Shown one piece after another: positions 52,282-62,287 of a stretch of DNA of 64,000 nucleotides. Both the position numbers and the translations under genes were made by a program. The notes beneath the pieces are model-generated. The model did no database searches and was not told the DNA's origin. It was given only the letters and a program-made list of their open reading frames with translations. Location: contig DDFC01000039.1 of assembly GCA_002336895.1 (NCBI GenBank), forward strand, positions 87,869 to 151,868, given 5' to 3'. The DNA comes from Verrucomicrobiaceae bacterium UBA1938. Lineage in GTDB: Bacteria > Verrucomicrobiota > Verrucomicrobiia > Verrucomicrobiales > Verrucomicrobiaceae. Numbering within the stretch: position 1 is the first letter of the stretch; each line of letters begins with the position of its first letter.

Positions 52282-53700
52282 ATGAACGCCCCCATCTCCC
52301 GTCGCGAAATATTGTCCCGCGCCTCCACCGGCTTCGGCATGGCCGCGCTCGCCGGTCTCATGCAGGAAGAGGCTCAAGCGGTGCTGCCGCTGGTCAATCG
52401 CGCCAAACGTTTCGCTCCCAAAGCCCGCAGCGTCATCTTCCTCTACATGAGCGGCGGCGTATCGCATGTGGACTCCTTCGATCACAAGCCGCTGCTCACC
52501 AAATATGCAGGTCAGCCGATGCCCGGCGCGGTGAAGAAGACGCAGTTCAACAACAACGGCACCGTGCAGCCCTCCCACTGGGACTTCAAACGCTACGGAA
52601 AGTCGGGACTGGAAGTGAGCGACCTTTTTCCGCAGATCGGCGGTGTGGTGGATGAGCTATGCCAGCTCCGTGGCATGACGGCCAAGTTCAGCGAGCATGC
52701 GCAGGGAAACTTCTTCATGCACACCGGCTTCCCCTTCCTCGGCTACCCCAGCGCCGGAGCCTGGACGAGCTATGGGCTGGGCACCGAGTCGCGCGATCTG
52801 CCCGGCTACATCGTGCTGCAGAGCGGCGGTGCCTCCACGCCGCATGGTGGTGTGGGTCTCTTCAGCAATGGCTTCCTTCCCGCTCAGCATCAGGCCAGCA
52901 TCGTGAAAGCAGATGAAGCCGAGGCCGTGGCCAACATCCGCCCGCGCCAGCCGCAGGACATGCAGCGCCGTCAGCTCGATTTCATTGGCAGCATGGACCG
53001 CCGCTTTGTCAGCACCACGCAGCACGACATGCATGTCGAGGCCGCCATCTCCAACTACGAGATGGCCTGGCGCATGCAGTCCGCCGTGCCAGACCTCTGC
53101 GACATCTCCGGCGAAACCGAAGCCACCAGAAAGCTCTACGGTCTGGATGATCCCGAACCCAAAAAAGCCGCCTACGCCCGCCAGTGCCTGCTGGCACGCC
53201 GGCTGGTGGAGCGCGGCGTGCGCTTCATCGAGCTCAGCACGCTGGCCTACAACGTGGGCGGTGGCAACGCCCCCAATCCCTGGGACCACCACGGCGCGAT
53301 CAAGGAAGGCCACGGCAAGATGGCCAACCAGATCGACCAGCCCATCGCTGCGCTCATCAAAGACCTGCGCTCGCGCGGCCTGCTGGACAGCACCCTGCTC
53401 GTCTGGGCCGGTGAATTTGGCCGCACGCCCTTTGCCCAGGGCACCAACGGCCGTGACCACAATCCCTACGGCTTCACGGTCTGGATGGCAGGTGGCGGTG
53501 TCAAAGGCGGCCATGTCTATGGAGCCACTGATGACTTCGGCTACAACGCCGTCGAAAACATCTCCACGGTCTATGACATGTGGGCCACCGTGCTCCACCT
53601 CATGGGCCTTGATCACGAGCAGCTCACCTACCGCTTTAGCGGGCGAGATCTGCGTCTCACGGACGTTCATGGCAACGTGCTCAAAGACATCATCGCCTGA
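52282..53700 (+). CDS. DUF1501 exported protein, first copy
   Basis: A 472-residue DUF1501 protein of the sulfatase-like alkaline-phosphatase fold. It begins with a twin-arginine signal (SRREILSRASTGFGMAALAG). Signature motifs are FLYMSGGVSHVDSFDHKP, SEHAQGNFFMHTGFP and LVWAGEFGRTPFAQG (metal-binding region). It is thought to work with PSD1 proteins; the reaction is unknown. The start overlaps the last heptamer of array D. Its stop overlaps the next ATG by one base. Confidence 0.94.
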   Translation: MNAPISRREILSRASTGFGMAALAGLMQEEAQAVLPLVNRAKRFAPKARSVIFLYMSGGVSHVDSFDHKPLLTKYAGQPMPGAVKKTQFNNNGTVQPSHWDFKRYGKSGLEVSDLFPQIGGVVDELCQLRGMTAKFSEHAQGNFFMHTGFPFLGYPSAGAWTSYGLGTESRDLPGYIVLQSGGASTPHGGVGLFSNGFLPAQHQASIVKADEAEAVANIRPRQPQDMQRRQLDFIGSMDRRFVSTTQHDMHVEAAISNYEMAWRMQSAVPDLCDISGETEATRKLYGLDDPEPKKAAYARQCLLARRLVERGVRFIELSTLAYNVGGGNAPNPWDHHGAIKEGHGKMANQIDQPIAALIKDLRSRGLLDSTLLVWAGEFGRTPFAQGTNGRDHNPYGFTVWMAGGGVKGGHVYGATDDFGYNAVENISTVYDMWATVLHLMGLDHEQLTYRFSGRDLRLTDVHGNVLKDIIA

Positions 53701-55106
53701 TGAACCCCATTCTCTCACGCCGCCAGATGCTTGCCCATGCCTCCACAGGTTTTGGCATGGCCTCGCTTGCGGGCTTGATGCAGGCGGAGTCTCCCGTGCA
53801 TCGTGCCAAGCGTTTCGCACCCAAGGCACGCAGCGTGATCTTCTGCTACATGAGCGGCGGTGTTTCTCACCTGGACTCGTTTGATCCCAAACCACTGCTG
53901 GAAAAATACGCCGGGCAGCCCATGCCGGTGGAGGTGAAAAAGACCCAGTTCAACAACAACGGCACCGTGCAGCCTGCGCACTGGGAGTTTCGCCAGCGTG
54001 GCCAGAGCGGCATGCCCGTCAGCGAGCTCTTTCCGCACATGGCCACGCTGGCGGACGAGATCTGCGTCATCCGCAGCATGACGGCCAAGTTCAGCGAGCA
54101 TGCGCAGGGAAATTTCTTCATGCACTCCGGCTTCCCCTTCCTGGGATATCCCAGCGCAGGCGCGTGGGCCAGCTACGGCCTCGGCACGGAGTCGCAGGAT
54201 CTCCCCGGCTACATCGTGCTGCAGAGCGGCGGCGCCACGGTTCCACACGGTGGCGTGGGCGTCTTCAGCAATGGGTTCCTTCCAGCTCAGCATCAGGCCA
54301 GCATCATTCAGGCGGATAAAGAAGATGCCGTGAGAAACATCCGCTCTCAGCAGCCACGCGAAAGGCAGCGCCGCCAGCTCGATTTCATCAGCACCATGGA
54401 CCACCGTTTTGCCAGCACAGCTCAGCATGATGTGCATGTGGACGCTGCCATCGCGAACTACGAAATGGCCTGGCGCATGCAGTCCGCAGTGCCCGAGCTC
54501 TGCGACATCTCTTGCGAAACCGAAGCGACGAAAAAACTCTACGGCATGGACGGCCCTGATGACACGCGCACCGCCTATGCGCGCCAGTGCCTGCTGGCGC
54601 GGCGTCTGGTGGAGCGCGGTGTGCGCTTTGTGGAGCTGAGCTGCCTGCCACAAAAGCTCGGCAGCGGCAGTCAGGCGGCGAACCCTTGGGATCAGCACGG
54701 AGAAATCAAAAAAGGCCACGCCAACATGGCCTATCAGGTGGACCAGCCCATCGCTGCCCTCGTCAAAGACCTCAAATCACGCGGCCTGCTGGACAGCACA
54801 CTCGTCATCTGGGCCGGTGAGTTTGGCCGCACGCCCTTTGCCCAGGGCACCGACGGGCGCGATCACAATCCCTACGGCTTCACCATCTGGATGGCCGGCG
54901 GTGGTGTGAAACCCGGCCACATCTACGGCGCCACAGATGACTTCGGCTACCACGCCATCGAAAACGCCTGCACCGTCTATGACATGTGGGCCACTGTCCT
55001 GCACCTCATGGGCATCGACCACGAGCAGCTCACCTACCGCTTCAGCGGCCGAGACCTGCGGCTCACCGATGTGCACGGGAACGTGCTGCGCGATGTGATC
55101 GCGTAG
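53700..55106 (+). CDS. DUF1501 exported protein, second copy
   Basis: A 468-residue paralogue of the preceding gene with long identical blocks, such as MTAKFSEHAQGNFFMH and the GEFGRTPFAQGT region. The signal is again twin-arginine (SRRQMLAHASTGFGMASLAG). It starts within the TGATG overlap. The pair probably arose by tandem duplication and then diverged. Both probably act in the periplasm on products handled by the PSD1 protein. Confidence 0.94.
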   Translation: MNPILSRRQMLAHASTGFGMASLAGLMQAESPVHRAKRFAPKARSVIFCYMSGGVSHLDSFDPKPLLEKYAGQPMPVEVKKTQFNNNGTVQPAHWEFRQRGQSGMPVSELFPHMATLADEICVIRSMTAKFSEHAQGNFFMHSGFPFLGYPSAGAWASYGLGTESQDLPGYIVLQSGGATVPHGGVGVFSNGFLPAQHQASIIQADKEDAVRNIRSQQPRERQRRQLDFISTMDHRFASTAQHDVHVDAAIANYEMAWRMQSAVPELCDISCETEATKKLYGMDGPDDTRTAYARQCLLARRLVERGVRFVELSCLPQKLGSGSQAANPWDQHGEIKKGHANMAYQVDQPIAALVKDLKSRGLLDSTLVIWAGEFGRTPFAQGTDGRDHNPYGFTIWMAGGGVKPGHIYGATDDFGYHAIENACTVYDMWATVLHLMGIDHEQLTYRFSGRDLRLTDVHGNVLRDVIA

Positions 55107-55127
55107 GGAAAGGAATCTGAGAATTCT

Positions 55128-55170
55128 CGCGAGAGCGTCCTGGAGTGCGCCGGTCCTCCGGCGCTTTCGA
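55128..55170 (+). repeat. Interspersed repeat element, copy 1
   Basis: Begins CGCGAGAGCGTC and has the hairpin GCGCCGG-TCCT-CCGGCGC (55147-55164), ending CTTTCGA. It shares sequence with copies at 56736 and 56795 (minus). It lies after the second DUF1501 gene. Confidence 0.7.
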
Positions 55171-55223
55171 ACGTCCACAAGTCATCCTCAAAGCTCCACA
55201 TGACTGGAACACTCCAGGACGCT
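55134..55223. terminator. Long inverted repeat between convergent genes
   Basis: AGCGTCCTGGAGTG (55134-55147) and CACTCCAGGACGCT (55210-55223) are perfect 14-bp reverse complements about 60 nt apart and enclose the 55147 hairpin. It lies between the DUF1501 gene and the convergent Gfo/Idh gene, and could end transcription in both directions. No T tract is evident. Confidence 0.55.
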
Positions 55224-55258
55224 TCGCGCAGGCGGTTGCCAAGGTTATCGATCCAGGT

Positions 55259-56638
55259 TCACACCTCCAGCTTCCACGGCCCGCGATACTCGCGCCCCAG
55301 CAGCTTGGCGGCATCCGCATCTCCCAAAATTTCCTCCTTTTCCGGATCCCACTTGATGGAGCGGTTGGTGAGGAAGGAGATGAGCGCGAGGTGGCCTGGC
55401 GTGGCGCTGTGATGCGCGGTCTCCACCGGAGTCACAGTGGGCTGGCGGCTCTTCACGCAGTCGAGGAAGTTGCGGTGGTGCCCCTTGGTTTCGTAGAGGC
55501 GGGTCTTGATGATGTCATCTCCCAGCTTCGGTGCCTTGGCCACTTCGATGATCTCGCTCTTCGGGTCCCTCTCATCCTTCCGCTTTTTGACCATCTGCTT
55601 GAAAGCCGGGTTGGAGCAATCATACGCGCCGCCACGGTTCACATACACCCAGCCGTCCGTGCCGATCCACTTGGTGCCCATCTTGATGTCGTCATGGCCG
55701 CCCGCGATGGTCATGGTGATGCCACCCGCATACTTGGCTTCGGCGCGGTATTTGGTGGCGGTGTTCCAGATGTCGGTGCGCGGCGGCATGTCCACCTGGA
55801 TGGGGCTCACCTCATTCGGTCCGCTGCGGTCCATGTCCATGCCCCAGTGCGCGATGTCACAGTGGTGGCCGATCCAGTCAAGCAGCTGACCGCCGCCGAT
55901 GTTGTAGTCCCAGCGCCAGTTTTTGTGCACGCGGCACTCGATGTAGTCCTGCATCGTCGCAGGCCCGATCCACATTTCATAGTCCAGCTCGGGTGGCGGC
56001 GGCGTCACGCTGCGCTTGTCTCCTGTGCCTGCAAAATCCTTGTGCCCCTCAGGCAGGCCCACATGCACCTCCTTGAGCTTTCCGATGAGCCCGTTTCGTA
56101 CGATCTCAGCACCGATGCGGAAGTTGTCCTCGCTGCGCTGCCAGGAGCCCGTCTGCCAGATGCGCCCGTGTTTCTGCACCGCTTTCACGATGGCCTGCTG
56201 CTCGGCGATGGTGCGTGCCAGCGGCTTCTCACCGTAGATGTCCTTGCCGTTCTTCGCCGCTTCGATGGCGGTCAGCGCATGCCAGTTGTCCGGCAGCGCC
56301 AGCATCACGGTGTCGATGTCCTTGCGTGCCATCACCTCACGGTAGTCATGGTAGGGCTTGCAGTCCTGATTCTTGTAAGCGCCATTGATGACCTCCAGCG
56401 CCTTCTTCAGGTTGCGCTTGTCGATGTCACACGCAGCCACGATCTGGCAGTCCTGCTCCTGCAAAAATTTGCTCGTGTTGCTCGGCCCCATCATGCCCCA
56501 GCCAAAGACAGCCATGGTGATCTTGTTGGATGGCGCATTCTGCCCCAGCACGCTGGCCGGGATGATGGTGGGAAAGCCGATGGCGGCGGCTGACTTGGCC
56601 AGGAACTGACGACGGGAGGACACAGGGATGCGTTTCAT
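55259..56638 (-). CDS. Gfo/Idh/MocA-family oxidoreductase, Tat-exported
   Basis: A 459-residue oxidoreductase. A twin-arginine signal precedes the mature protein (SSRRQFLAKSAAAIGFPTIIPAS). The Rossmann domain begins ITMAVFGWGMMGPSN, and the EKPLART motif supplies the usual Lys. The C-terminal Gfo/Idh domain has GGQLLDWIGHHCDIAHWGMD. Exported enzymes of this family are common in this phylum and may oxidise or hydrolyse sugars or glycosides. The start is ATG 56638. Repeats lie on both sides. Confidence 0.94.
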   Translation of the reverse strand: MKRIPVSSRRQFLAKSAAAIGFPTIIPASVLGQNAPSNKITMAVFGWGMMGPSNTSKFLQEQDCQIVAACDIDKRNLKKALEVINGAYKNQDCKPYHDYREVMARKDIDTVMLALPDNWHALTAIEAAKNGKDIYGEKPLARTIAEQQAIVKAVQKHGRIWQTGSWQRSEDNFRIGAEIVRNGLIGKLKEVHVGLPEGHKDFAGTGDKRSVTPPPPELDYEMWIGPATMQDYIECRVHKNWRWDYNIGGGQLLDWIGHHCDIAHWGMDMDRSGPNEVSPIQVDMPPRTDIWNTATKYRAEAKYAGGITMTIAGGHDDIKMGTKWIGTDGWVYVNRGGAYDCSNPAFKQMVKKRKDERDPKSEIIEVAKAPKLGDDIIKTRLYETKGHHRNFLDCVKSRQPTVTPVETAHHSATPGHLALISFLTNRSIKWDPEKEEILGDADAAKLLGREYRGPWKLEV

Positions 56639-56735
56639 GGCGGTGGTGGGCTGATGACAGGGATTAAAACGAGAGTCAGAGGGCAAGTCGAGCCGCAAAA
56701 TGCGGGAGCGACGAATGAAGCAGCCTGATAAAAAA

Positions 56736-56778
56736 CGCGAGAGCGTCTCGGAGTGCTCCAGTCCTCTGGAGCTTTTCG
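56736..56778 (+). repeat. Interspersed repeat element, copy 2
   Basis: Begins CGCGAGAGCGTC like copy 1 and has GCTCCAG-TCCT-CTGGAGC (56755-56772), the same hairpin with compensating base changes and the same TCCT loop, ending CTTTTCG. It lies upstream of the Gfo/Idh gene. Confidence 0.7.
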
Positions 56779-56794
56779 CTGGCTCCATCGCGTA

Positions 56795-56821
56795 CGAAAG
56801 CGCCGGAGGTCCGGCGCACTT
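56795..56821 (-). repeat. Interspersed repeat element, copy 3, inverted
   Basis: On the minus strand it reads AAGTGCGCCGGACCTCCGGC and then GCTTTCG, almost the same as copy 1 around its hairpin (56800-56817 forms the hairpin GCGCCGG...CCGGCGC). It faces copy 2, so the two form a composite inverted pair in the gap 56639-56856. Nothing else was seen in that gap. Confidence 0.68.
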
Positions 56822-56856
56822 CAGAACGCAAAGCGCACGCGCCTGCAGGCATCAGC

Positions 56857-57333
56857 CTAGCAGCTCGTCGGCACCCGCTGGGCCAGCTTCACCGTATGTG
56901 GAATGGCACCGATCACAAAGCCCAGGCAGTCCACAGCTCCCTGCGGCTTCCCCGGCAGGGCGATGACTAGGCTGCGCTCCACCACCGCCGCGAGGCTGCG
57001 GGAGAGGATCGCGTTCGGCGTCAGTTCCAGCGACTTCATGCGCATGAGTTCACCAAAGCCGGGAATCTCCACCCGCATGATGCCACGTATGGCCTCAGGT
57101 GTCACATCCCTCTCGGCGATCCCCGTCCCACCCGTGGTGAGAATGAGCGCGCAGCCTTGCGCGCCAAAGGAATGAATCGTCTCCCGGATGCGCTTCAGGT
57201 CGTCTGGGACGATCGCCTCGGCGGCGACCGTCCAGCCATACCCTTCCGCCGCTTTTTTCAGCGCCGGGCCTCCCAGATCCTCATACACGCCCTCGCTGGC
57301 GCGATCAGATACCGTAATGATGCCTACCTGCAT
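56857..57333 (-). CDS. Molybdopterin adenylyltransferase (MogA/MoaB)
   Basis: A 158-residue MoaB/MogA protein. It adenylates molybdopterin before molybdenum insertion. The TTGGTGIAERDVTPEAI motif and the SDRASEGVYEDLGGPALK N-terminus are typical. MogA and MoaB cannot be told apart with confidence by eye. No other moa gene is nearby. It ends 18 nt before the protease gene start on the minus strand, so it is probably in a transcript with it. Confidence 0.92.
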   Translation of the reverse strand: MQVGIITVSDRASEGVYEDLGGPALKKAAEGYGWTVAAEAIVPDDLKRIRETIHSFGAQGCALILTTGGTGIAERDVTPEAIRGIMRVEIPGFGELMRMKSLELTPNAILSRSLAAVVERSLVIALPGKPQGAVDCLGFVIGAIPHTVKLAQRVPTSC

Positions 57334-57351
57334 TCTGGATGATAGAAGCTG

Positions 57352-59721
57352 TTACTGAGCCTGGGGCTTCTCCGTGGCCTGAGCCTGCGCCTTGCCCTCG
57401 GTCTTTGCAGCCGTGGTGGGCTTGTGGTCCAGTTCCAGCAGATCGCGCAGGATGTGGATTGTCTCCAGCTTCACCGGCTCCACGCCGTAGGGGAATTTGG
57501 ACTCGTCATTGCCACCCTCGTCATCTTTGGAGGCCGTGCGCATGCCGGAGTTCATCTCCTTGGTGAAGGCGGACTCGGGCACCAGATCAGGCTTGTCCAC
57601 GTTGTCGAGCGTCAGGTGGTAGGTCTTGAAGCCGTTGTCCTTGATGCGCTCGGCCACTTCCTTCACGCGCTTGGCACGCTCTTCAGTCTGCTTGTCGCGG
57701 CGTGCTTCATTGTCCACTCGCTCCTTCTCACGCTCCTGCAGATTCAGGCTCACAGTGTTGCGGTCGATCTTCTCCTTCAGGCGTTTGGCTTCCTCCACCA
57801 CGTTCTGGAATTCAGGATTGGCGGCGATACGGCTCTTCACACGGGCATTGATCTCTTCGATCGGGAAGGGATCCTTGCGGAAGAGCGGGTACTTGCGCGG
57901 CGGGATGGTGTCGTAAGGCAGCGGGTTCTCAGCCGCGGCCTCACCGATGTCGAGCACGTCACGGATGGAGGGCAGCGGCACATCAGCCTCCACGCCCTTG
58001 AGCTGGGTGGATCCACCGGCAATGCGGTAGAATTTCTGGATCGTCACCTTGAGATCGCCCGCGCCTTTCTTGTCGCTGAAGAAAGGCATGTAGCGCTCCA
58101 CTGGCAGGATGGTCTGCACCGTGCCTTTGCCAAAGGTGGACTTGTCACCCACGATCAGTGCGCGGTGGTAGTCCTGCAGGGCGGCGGCCAAAATTTCAGA
58201 GGCGGAGGCGCTGGCCTTGTTGGTCAGCACGATCATGGGGCCGTCATACACAGGCTTCTCGTTTTCGCAGTCGCGCCAGGTGATGCTGCCGCGCCAGTCC
58301 TTGGCCTGCACCACAGGTCCGGCCGGGACAAAGAGGCCGGTGAGCTTGATGGCTTCATCCAGGGAGCCACCGCCGTTGTCACGCAGATCCAGCACGAGGC
58401 CGTCGATCTTTTCCTTCATCAGGCGGCGCAGCAGGCGCTCCACGTCGGCACTGGTGCTGACGGTGCCGTTTTCCATGTCGGCGTAGAAGTTGGAGAGATT
58501 GATCCAGCCCACCTTGAGGGCTTTGCCCAGATCGGGAGGAGTCACCAGCAGCTCGGCGTTGGCCAGCTTTTCCTTCAGCGGCACTTCATCACGCACGATG
58601 GCGATGATGCGGGTTCCTGCGGGATCATCTGCCGGGACGATCTTGATGCGCACGGTGGTGTTCTTCTCGCCGCGGATCATGTCCACGATCTTCTGCAGCT
58701 TGAGGTACTTCACGTCCACAAACTCGTCGTCGCCCTGGGCCACGGCGATGATGCGGTCATTCAGCTTGAGCTGTCCCTGCTTGTCAGCCGGGCCGCCCAC
58801 CACGATGCCCTGGATCTCAGCGCCATCATCTTTCTGGCCGAGCAGCGCGCCGATGCCCACGAGCTTGTGGGACATGTGGATGCGGAAATTGTCGCTCTCA
58901 TCCGTGCTCATGTACTCCGTGTGCGGATCATACGCGGTGGCGAGGCTGGAGAGGAAGAAGTTCACCACGTCCTTGGTGTCGTTCTCGTTGATGCTCTCGA
59001 GCAGGCGTGTGTAGTCCTTCAGCACGCGCTCCTTGGGCGTCAGGTCCTTGTCATCCTTCTCCTTTTTGGCGGCCGCCACTTTGGGGGCGTCTGCGGCAGG
59101 CTTCTGGGGAGCCTCCACCTTGCCGGCATCAGGCGTGGCGGCAGCACTGTCGGCTTTCTTGGCGGCGGCTTTTTCAGCCTTCTTCTTTTCGTCGCGCTCG
59201 CGCGTTTCGTCAGCGATGCGCTCCGCCAGCAGATTGTCCTCGATGATGTCCAGCCAGAGCTTGTCCTGCTCGGCCTTGTCCTTCGGCCACGGGGCCTTGT
59301 CGCGCTTGATCTGAATCGTGCGCTTTGAGTCAAAGGTGAACTTGTTGGTGTCCAGCGCCTTCTTGAGGAAGTCCACGCGCTCCTTCACCCGCTCCTTGTA
59401 GATGTCGTAGATCTCGATGGCCGGGCTGATGTTCCTCATCAGCACATGGTCGTCGAGCGTGGTCTCATACTTGTCCTTGAAGCCCGCCACATCCTGCTCG
59501 GTGAAGAAGATGTGCTTGAAGTCCAGCATGTTCAGGTAGTTGTGCAGCATCTCCCCGGACACCTTGTCGTCGAAGTCCTGCTTCGAGTAGTGGTGGTTTT
59601 GCAGCATGTAGGCCACGTGCATGGCCACCTGGCCGAAATTGGTCTCTGCCTGCGCTGAAGGTAGGAGAAGCGCGAGGGCGGAGGCCGCAGCCGCGACGGG
59701 GGTGAAGAAATTGCGAGTCAT
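57352..59721 (-). CDS. prc: C-terminal processing (tail-specific) protease, S41 family
   Basis: A 789-residue Prc/Tsp periplasmic protease with signal peptide (about residues 1-25). The PDZ domain (VGIGALLGQKDDGAEIQGIVVGGPADKQG, seen as GIGALLGQKDDGAE and GIVVGGPADK) precedes the S41 domain with the Ser in KASASASEILAAAL and the Lys in GDKSTFGKGTVQT. A charged Lys/Ala-rich insertion of about 50 residues sits before the PDZ domain. A DUF3340-like end follows. It cleaves exported proteins with non-polar C-termini. Confidence 0.94.
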   Translation of the reverse strand: MTRNFFTPVAAAASALALLLPSAQAETNFGQVAMHVAYMLQNHHYSKQDFDDKVSGEMLHNYLNMLDFKHIFFTEQDVAGFKDKYETTLDDHVLMRNISPAIEIYDIYKERVKERVDFLKKALDTNKFTFDSKRTIQIKRDKAPWPKDKAEQDKLWLDIIEDNLLAERIADETRERDEKKKAEKAAAKKADSAAATPDAGKVEAPQKPAADAPKVAAAKKEKDDKDLTPKERVLKDYTRLLESINENDTKDVVNFFLSSLATAYDPHTEYMSTDESDNFRIHMSHKLVGIGALLGQKDDGAEIQGIVVGGPADKQGQLKLNDRIIAVAQGDDEFVDVKYLKLQKIVDMIRGEKNTTVRIKIVPADDPAGTRIIAIVRDEVPLKEKLANAELLVTPPDLGKALKVGWINLSNFYADMENGTVSTSADVERLLRRLMKEKIDGLVLDLRDNGGGSLDEAIKLTGLFVPAGPVVQAKDWRGSITWRDCENEKPVYDGPMIVLTNKASASASEILAAALQDYHRALIVGDKSTFGKGTVQTILPVERYMPFFSDKKGAGDLKVTIQKFYRIAGGSTQLKGVEADVPLPSIRDVLDIGEAAAENPLPYDTIPPRKYPLFRKDPFPIEEINARVKSRIAANPEFQNVVEEAKRLKEKIDRNTVSLNLQEREKERVDNEARRDKQTEERAKRVKEVAERIKDNGFKTYHLTLDNVDKPDLVPESAFTKEMNSGMRTASKDDEGGNDESKFPYGVEPVKLETIHILRDLLELDHKPTTAAKTEGKAQAQATEKPQAQ

Positions 59722-59830
59722 GGTGGGGGTCGTCCAGATCTATATAACGAACCTCGCGGCACGTTTTGCGTTCAGATTTTGCCTTTTCAGAGTTGAAATG
59801 TCCAACTCTTTCCCGTCTTTCGCCTCCTCC

Positions 59831-60448
59831 ATGCCTCAAATCTCCACCTATACCGGCGGCATCGCCGCCACCAATGGCCACGTCCTCACCCTCCCCGGTG
59901 GAACGCTGCTTGTCGACGCCCCTGATGGCATATCCGGCTGGCTCCGGCAGCATAAGATCAAGGTGGATGCCCTGCTCCTCACCCACCAGCATTTTGACCA
60001 CGTCCTGGACGCCGCCGCAGTGAAGGCCGAGCACGGCTGCCCGATCTATTCCTTCGCCCCCTATTCACGTGAGCTGACGCTGGAAATCCTCTACGGTGCG
60101 GTCACCGGCAGCCCCTTTTCCGTGCCACCCTTTGAGTCCGATTTCATCCTCAAAGACCAGAGCCAGATCGAGATCCTCGGAGAGACCTGGAGGCTCCTCC
60201 ATGTGCCCGGCCATTCGCCAGACAGCCTGTGCTATTACCTGGAAAATCAGAGCCTGCTTTTCGGCGGCGACGTCCTCTTTCTGGACGGTGTCGGGCGCAC
60301 TGATTTCCCCGACGGTTCCGGGGCCCTGTTGCTCAGCGGCATCATCAAAAAACTCTTCCCCCTGCCGGATGCCACGCGCGTATTCCCCGGCCACGGCGAC
60401 GACACCACCATAGGCCGGGAACGGCTTGAGAATCCTTTCCTCACGTGA
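59831..60448 (+). CDS. MBL-fold metallo-hydrolase (glyoxalase II-like)
   Basis: A 205-residue metallo-beta-lactamase-fold enzyme. The metal site HxHxDH is in LLLTHQHFDHVLD, with HVPGHSPDS, FGGDVLFLDGVGRTD and FPGHGDDT downstream, as in YcbL/glyoxalase II. It lies divergent from the protease. I use ATG 59831, but ATG 59798 in the same frame would add 11 residues. The substrate is not certain. Confidence 0.92.
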   Translation: MPQISTYTGGIAATNGHVLTLPGGTLLVDAPDGISGWLRQHKIKVDALLLTHQHFDHVLDAAAVKAEHGCPIYSFAPYSRELTLEILYGAVTGSPFSVPPFESDFILKDQSQIEILGETWRLLHVPGHSPDSLCYYLENQSLLFGGDVLFLDGVGRTDFPDGSGALLLSGIIKKLFPLPDATRVFPGHGDDTTIGRERLENPFLT

Positions 60449-60471
60449 CACGCTGATCGTCATTTCACCTA

Positions 60472-61542
<1,071 letters not shown>

Positions 61543-61552
61543 TGAACTCCCC

Positions 61553-61579
61553 GTGAAGCCACTGTGAATTCGGCTTCAC
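61553..61579 (+). terminator. Hairpin after rlmN
   Basis: GTGAAGCC (61553-61560) and GGCTTCAC (61572-61579) are perfect 8-bp reverse complements with an 11-nt loop, starting 10 nt after the rlmN stop. No T tract follows, so function as a terminator is a guess. Confidence 0.45.
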
Positions 61580-61634
61580 TAAACCATCCCTCGCTTGCCG
61601 CGCCTGCTCGGAGAAGCGTATCGTTGCTCCAGCC

Positions 61635-62285
61635 ATGTCTGCCCGCGTCTTTCTGCTGAACCTGTTCGCCTGCCTGTGGTGCTTCCTTGTGCTCAATCTG
61701 CGCATTCATCTGGCAGGGCATGACTACTACGCATTCATGGTGTGGAATCTCTTTCTGGCCGCCATCCCACTGGGGCTCAGCCTGGGCCTGCGCCGCATCA
61801 GCCGCCTCTCCGTGGCGCTGCCCCTGCTCGCACTCTGGCTGCTCTTCTTTCCCAATGCCCCCTACGTCCTCACGGATTTGATGCATCTCAACGAGCACCC
61901 GGGAAATGTACCCAAATGGCTCGATCTCCTCATGCTGCTCTCGTTTGCACTCGTGTCGCTCTGGCTCGGTTTTCAGTCCCTGCACATCGTACAGCATTGG
62001 GTTGCGCGGAAGTTCTCTCATGCCACCGCGTGGTGCGTGAGCGTCGGCACACTCGGGCTGAGCGGCTTCGGTGTTTACCTCGGACGCTTTGACCGCTGGA
62101 ACAGCTGGGACCTCCTGCACCGCCCCGTGTCCCTGCTCAGTCGCATCGCCGCCTACGTGCTGCATCCTCTGGCCCACACCCGCACCTGGGGTTTTACCCT
62201 GGGTTTCGGCACGCTGCTCATCCTCGCCTATCTTTTCTGGTTTTCCTCGTCGGCATTGGTTCCTGACGAGCGTAAGCTCGATTAG
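61635..62285 (+). CDS. DUF1361 membrane protein
   Basis: A 216-residue DUF1361 protein with six membrane helices. The family patterns FFPNAPYVLTDLMHL and YLGRFDRWNSWDLL are present. The function is unknown. It starts 92 nt after rlmN and ends two nucleotides before the DCC-family gene. Confidence 0.92.
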   Translation: MSARVFLLNLFACLWCFLVLNLRIHLAGHDYYAFMVWNLFLAAIPLGLSLGLRRISRLSVALPLLALWLLFFPNAPYVLTDLMHLNEHPGNVPKWLDLLMLLSFALVSLWLGFQSLHIVQHWVARKFSHATAWCVSVGTLGLSGFGVYLGRFDRWNSWDLLHRPVSLLSRIAAYVLHPLAHTRTWGFTLGFGTLLILAYLFWFSSSALVPDERKLD

Positions 62286-62287
62286 CC

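Noticed and set aside
59764..59791. Direct repeat of TTTTGC...CAGA before the MBL gene
   Set aside because: Two imperfect copies of unequal length (13 and 15 nt) can occur by chance in a T-rich leader.
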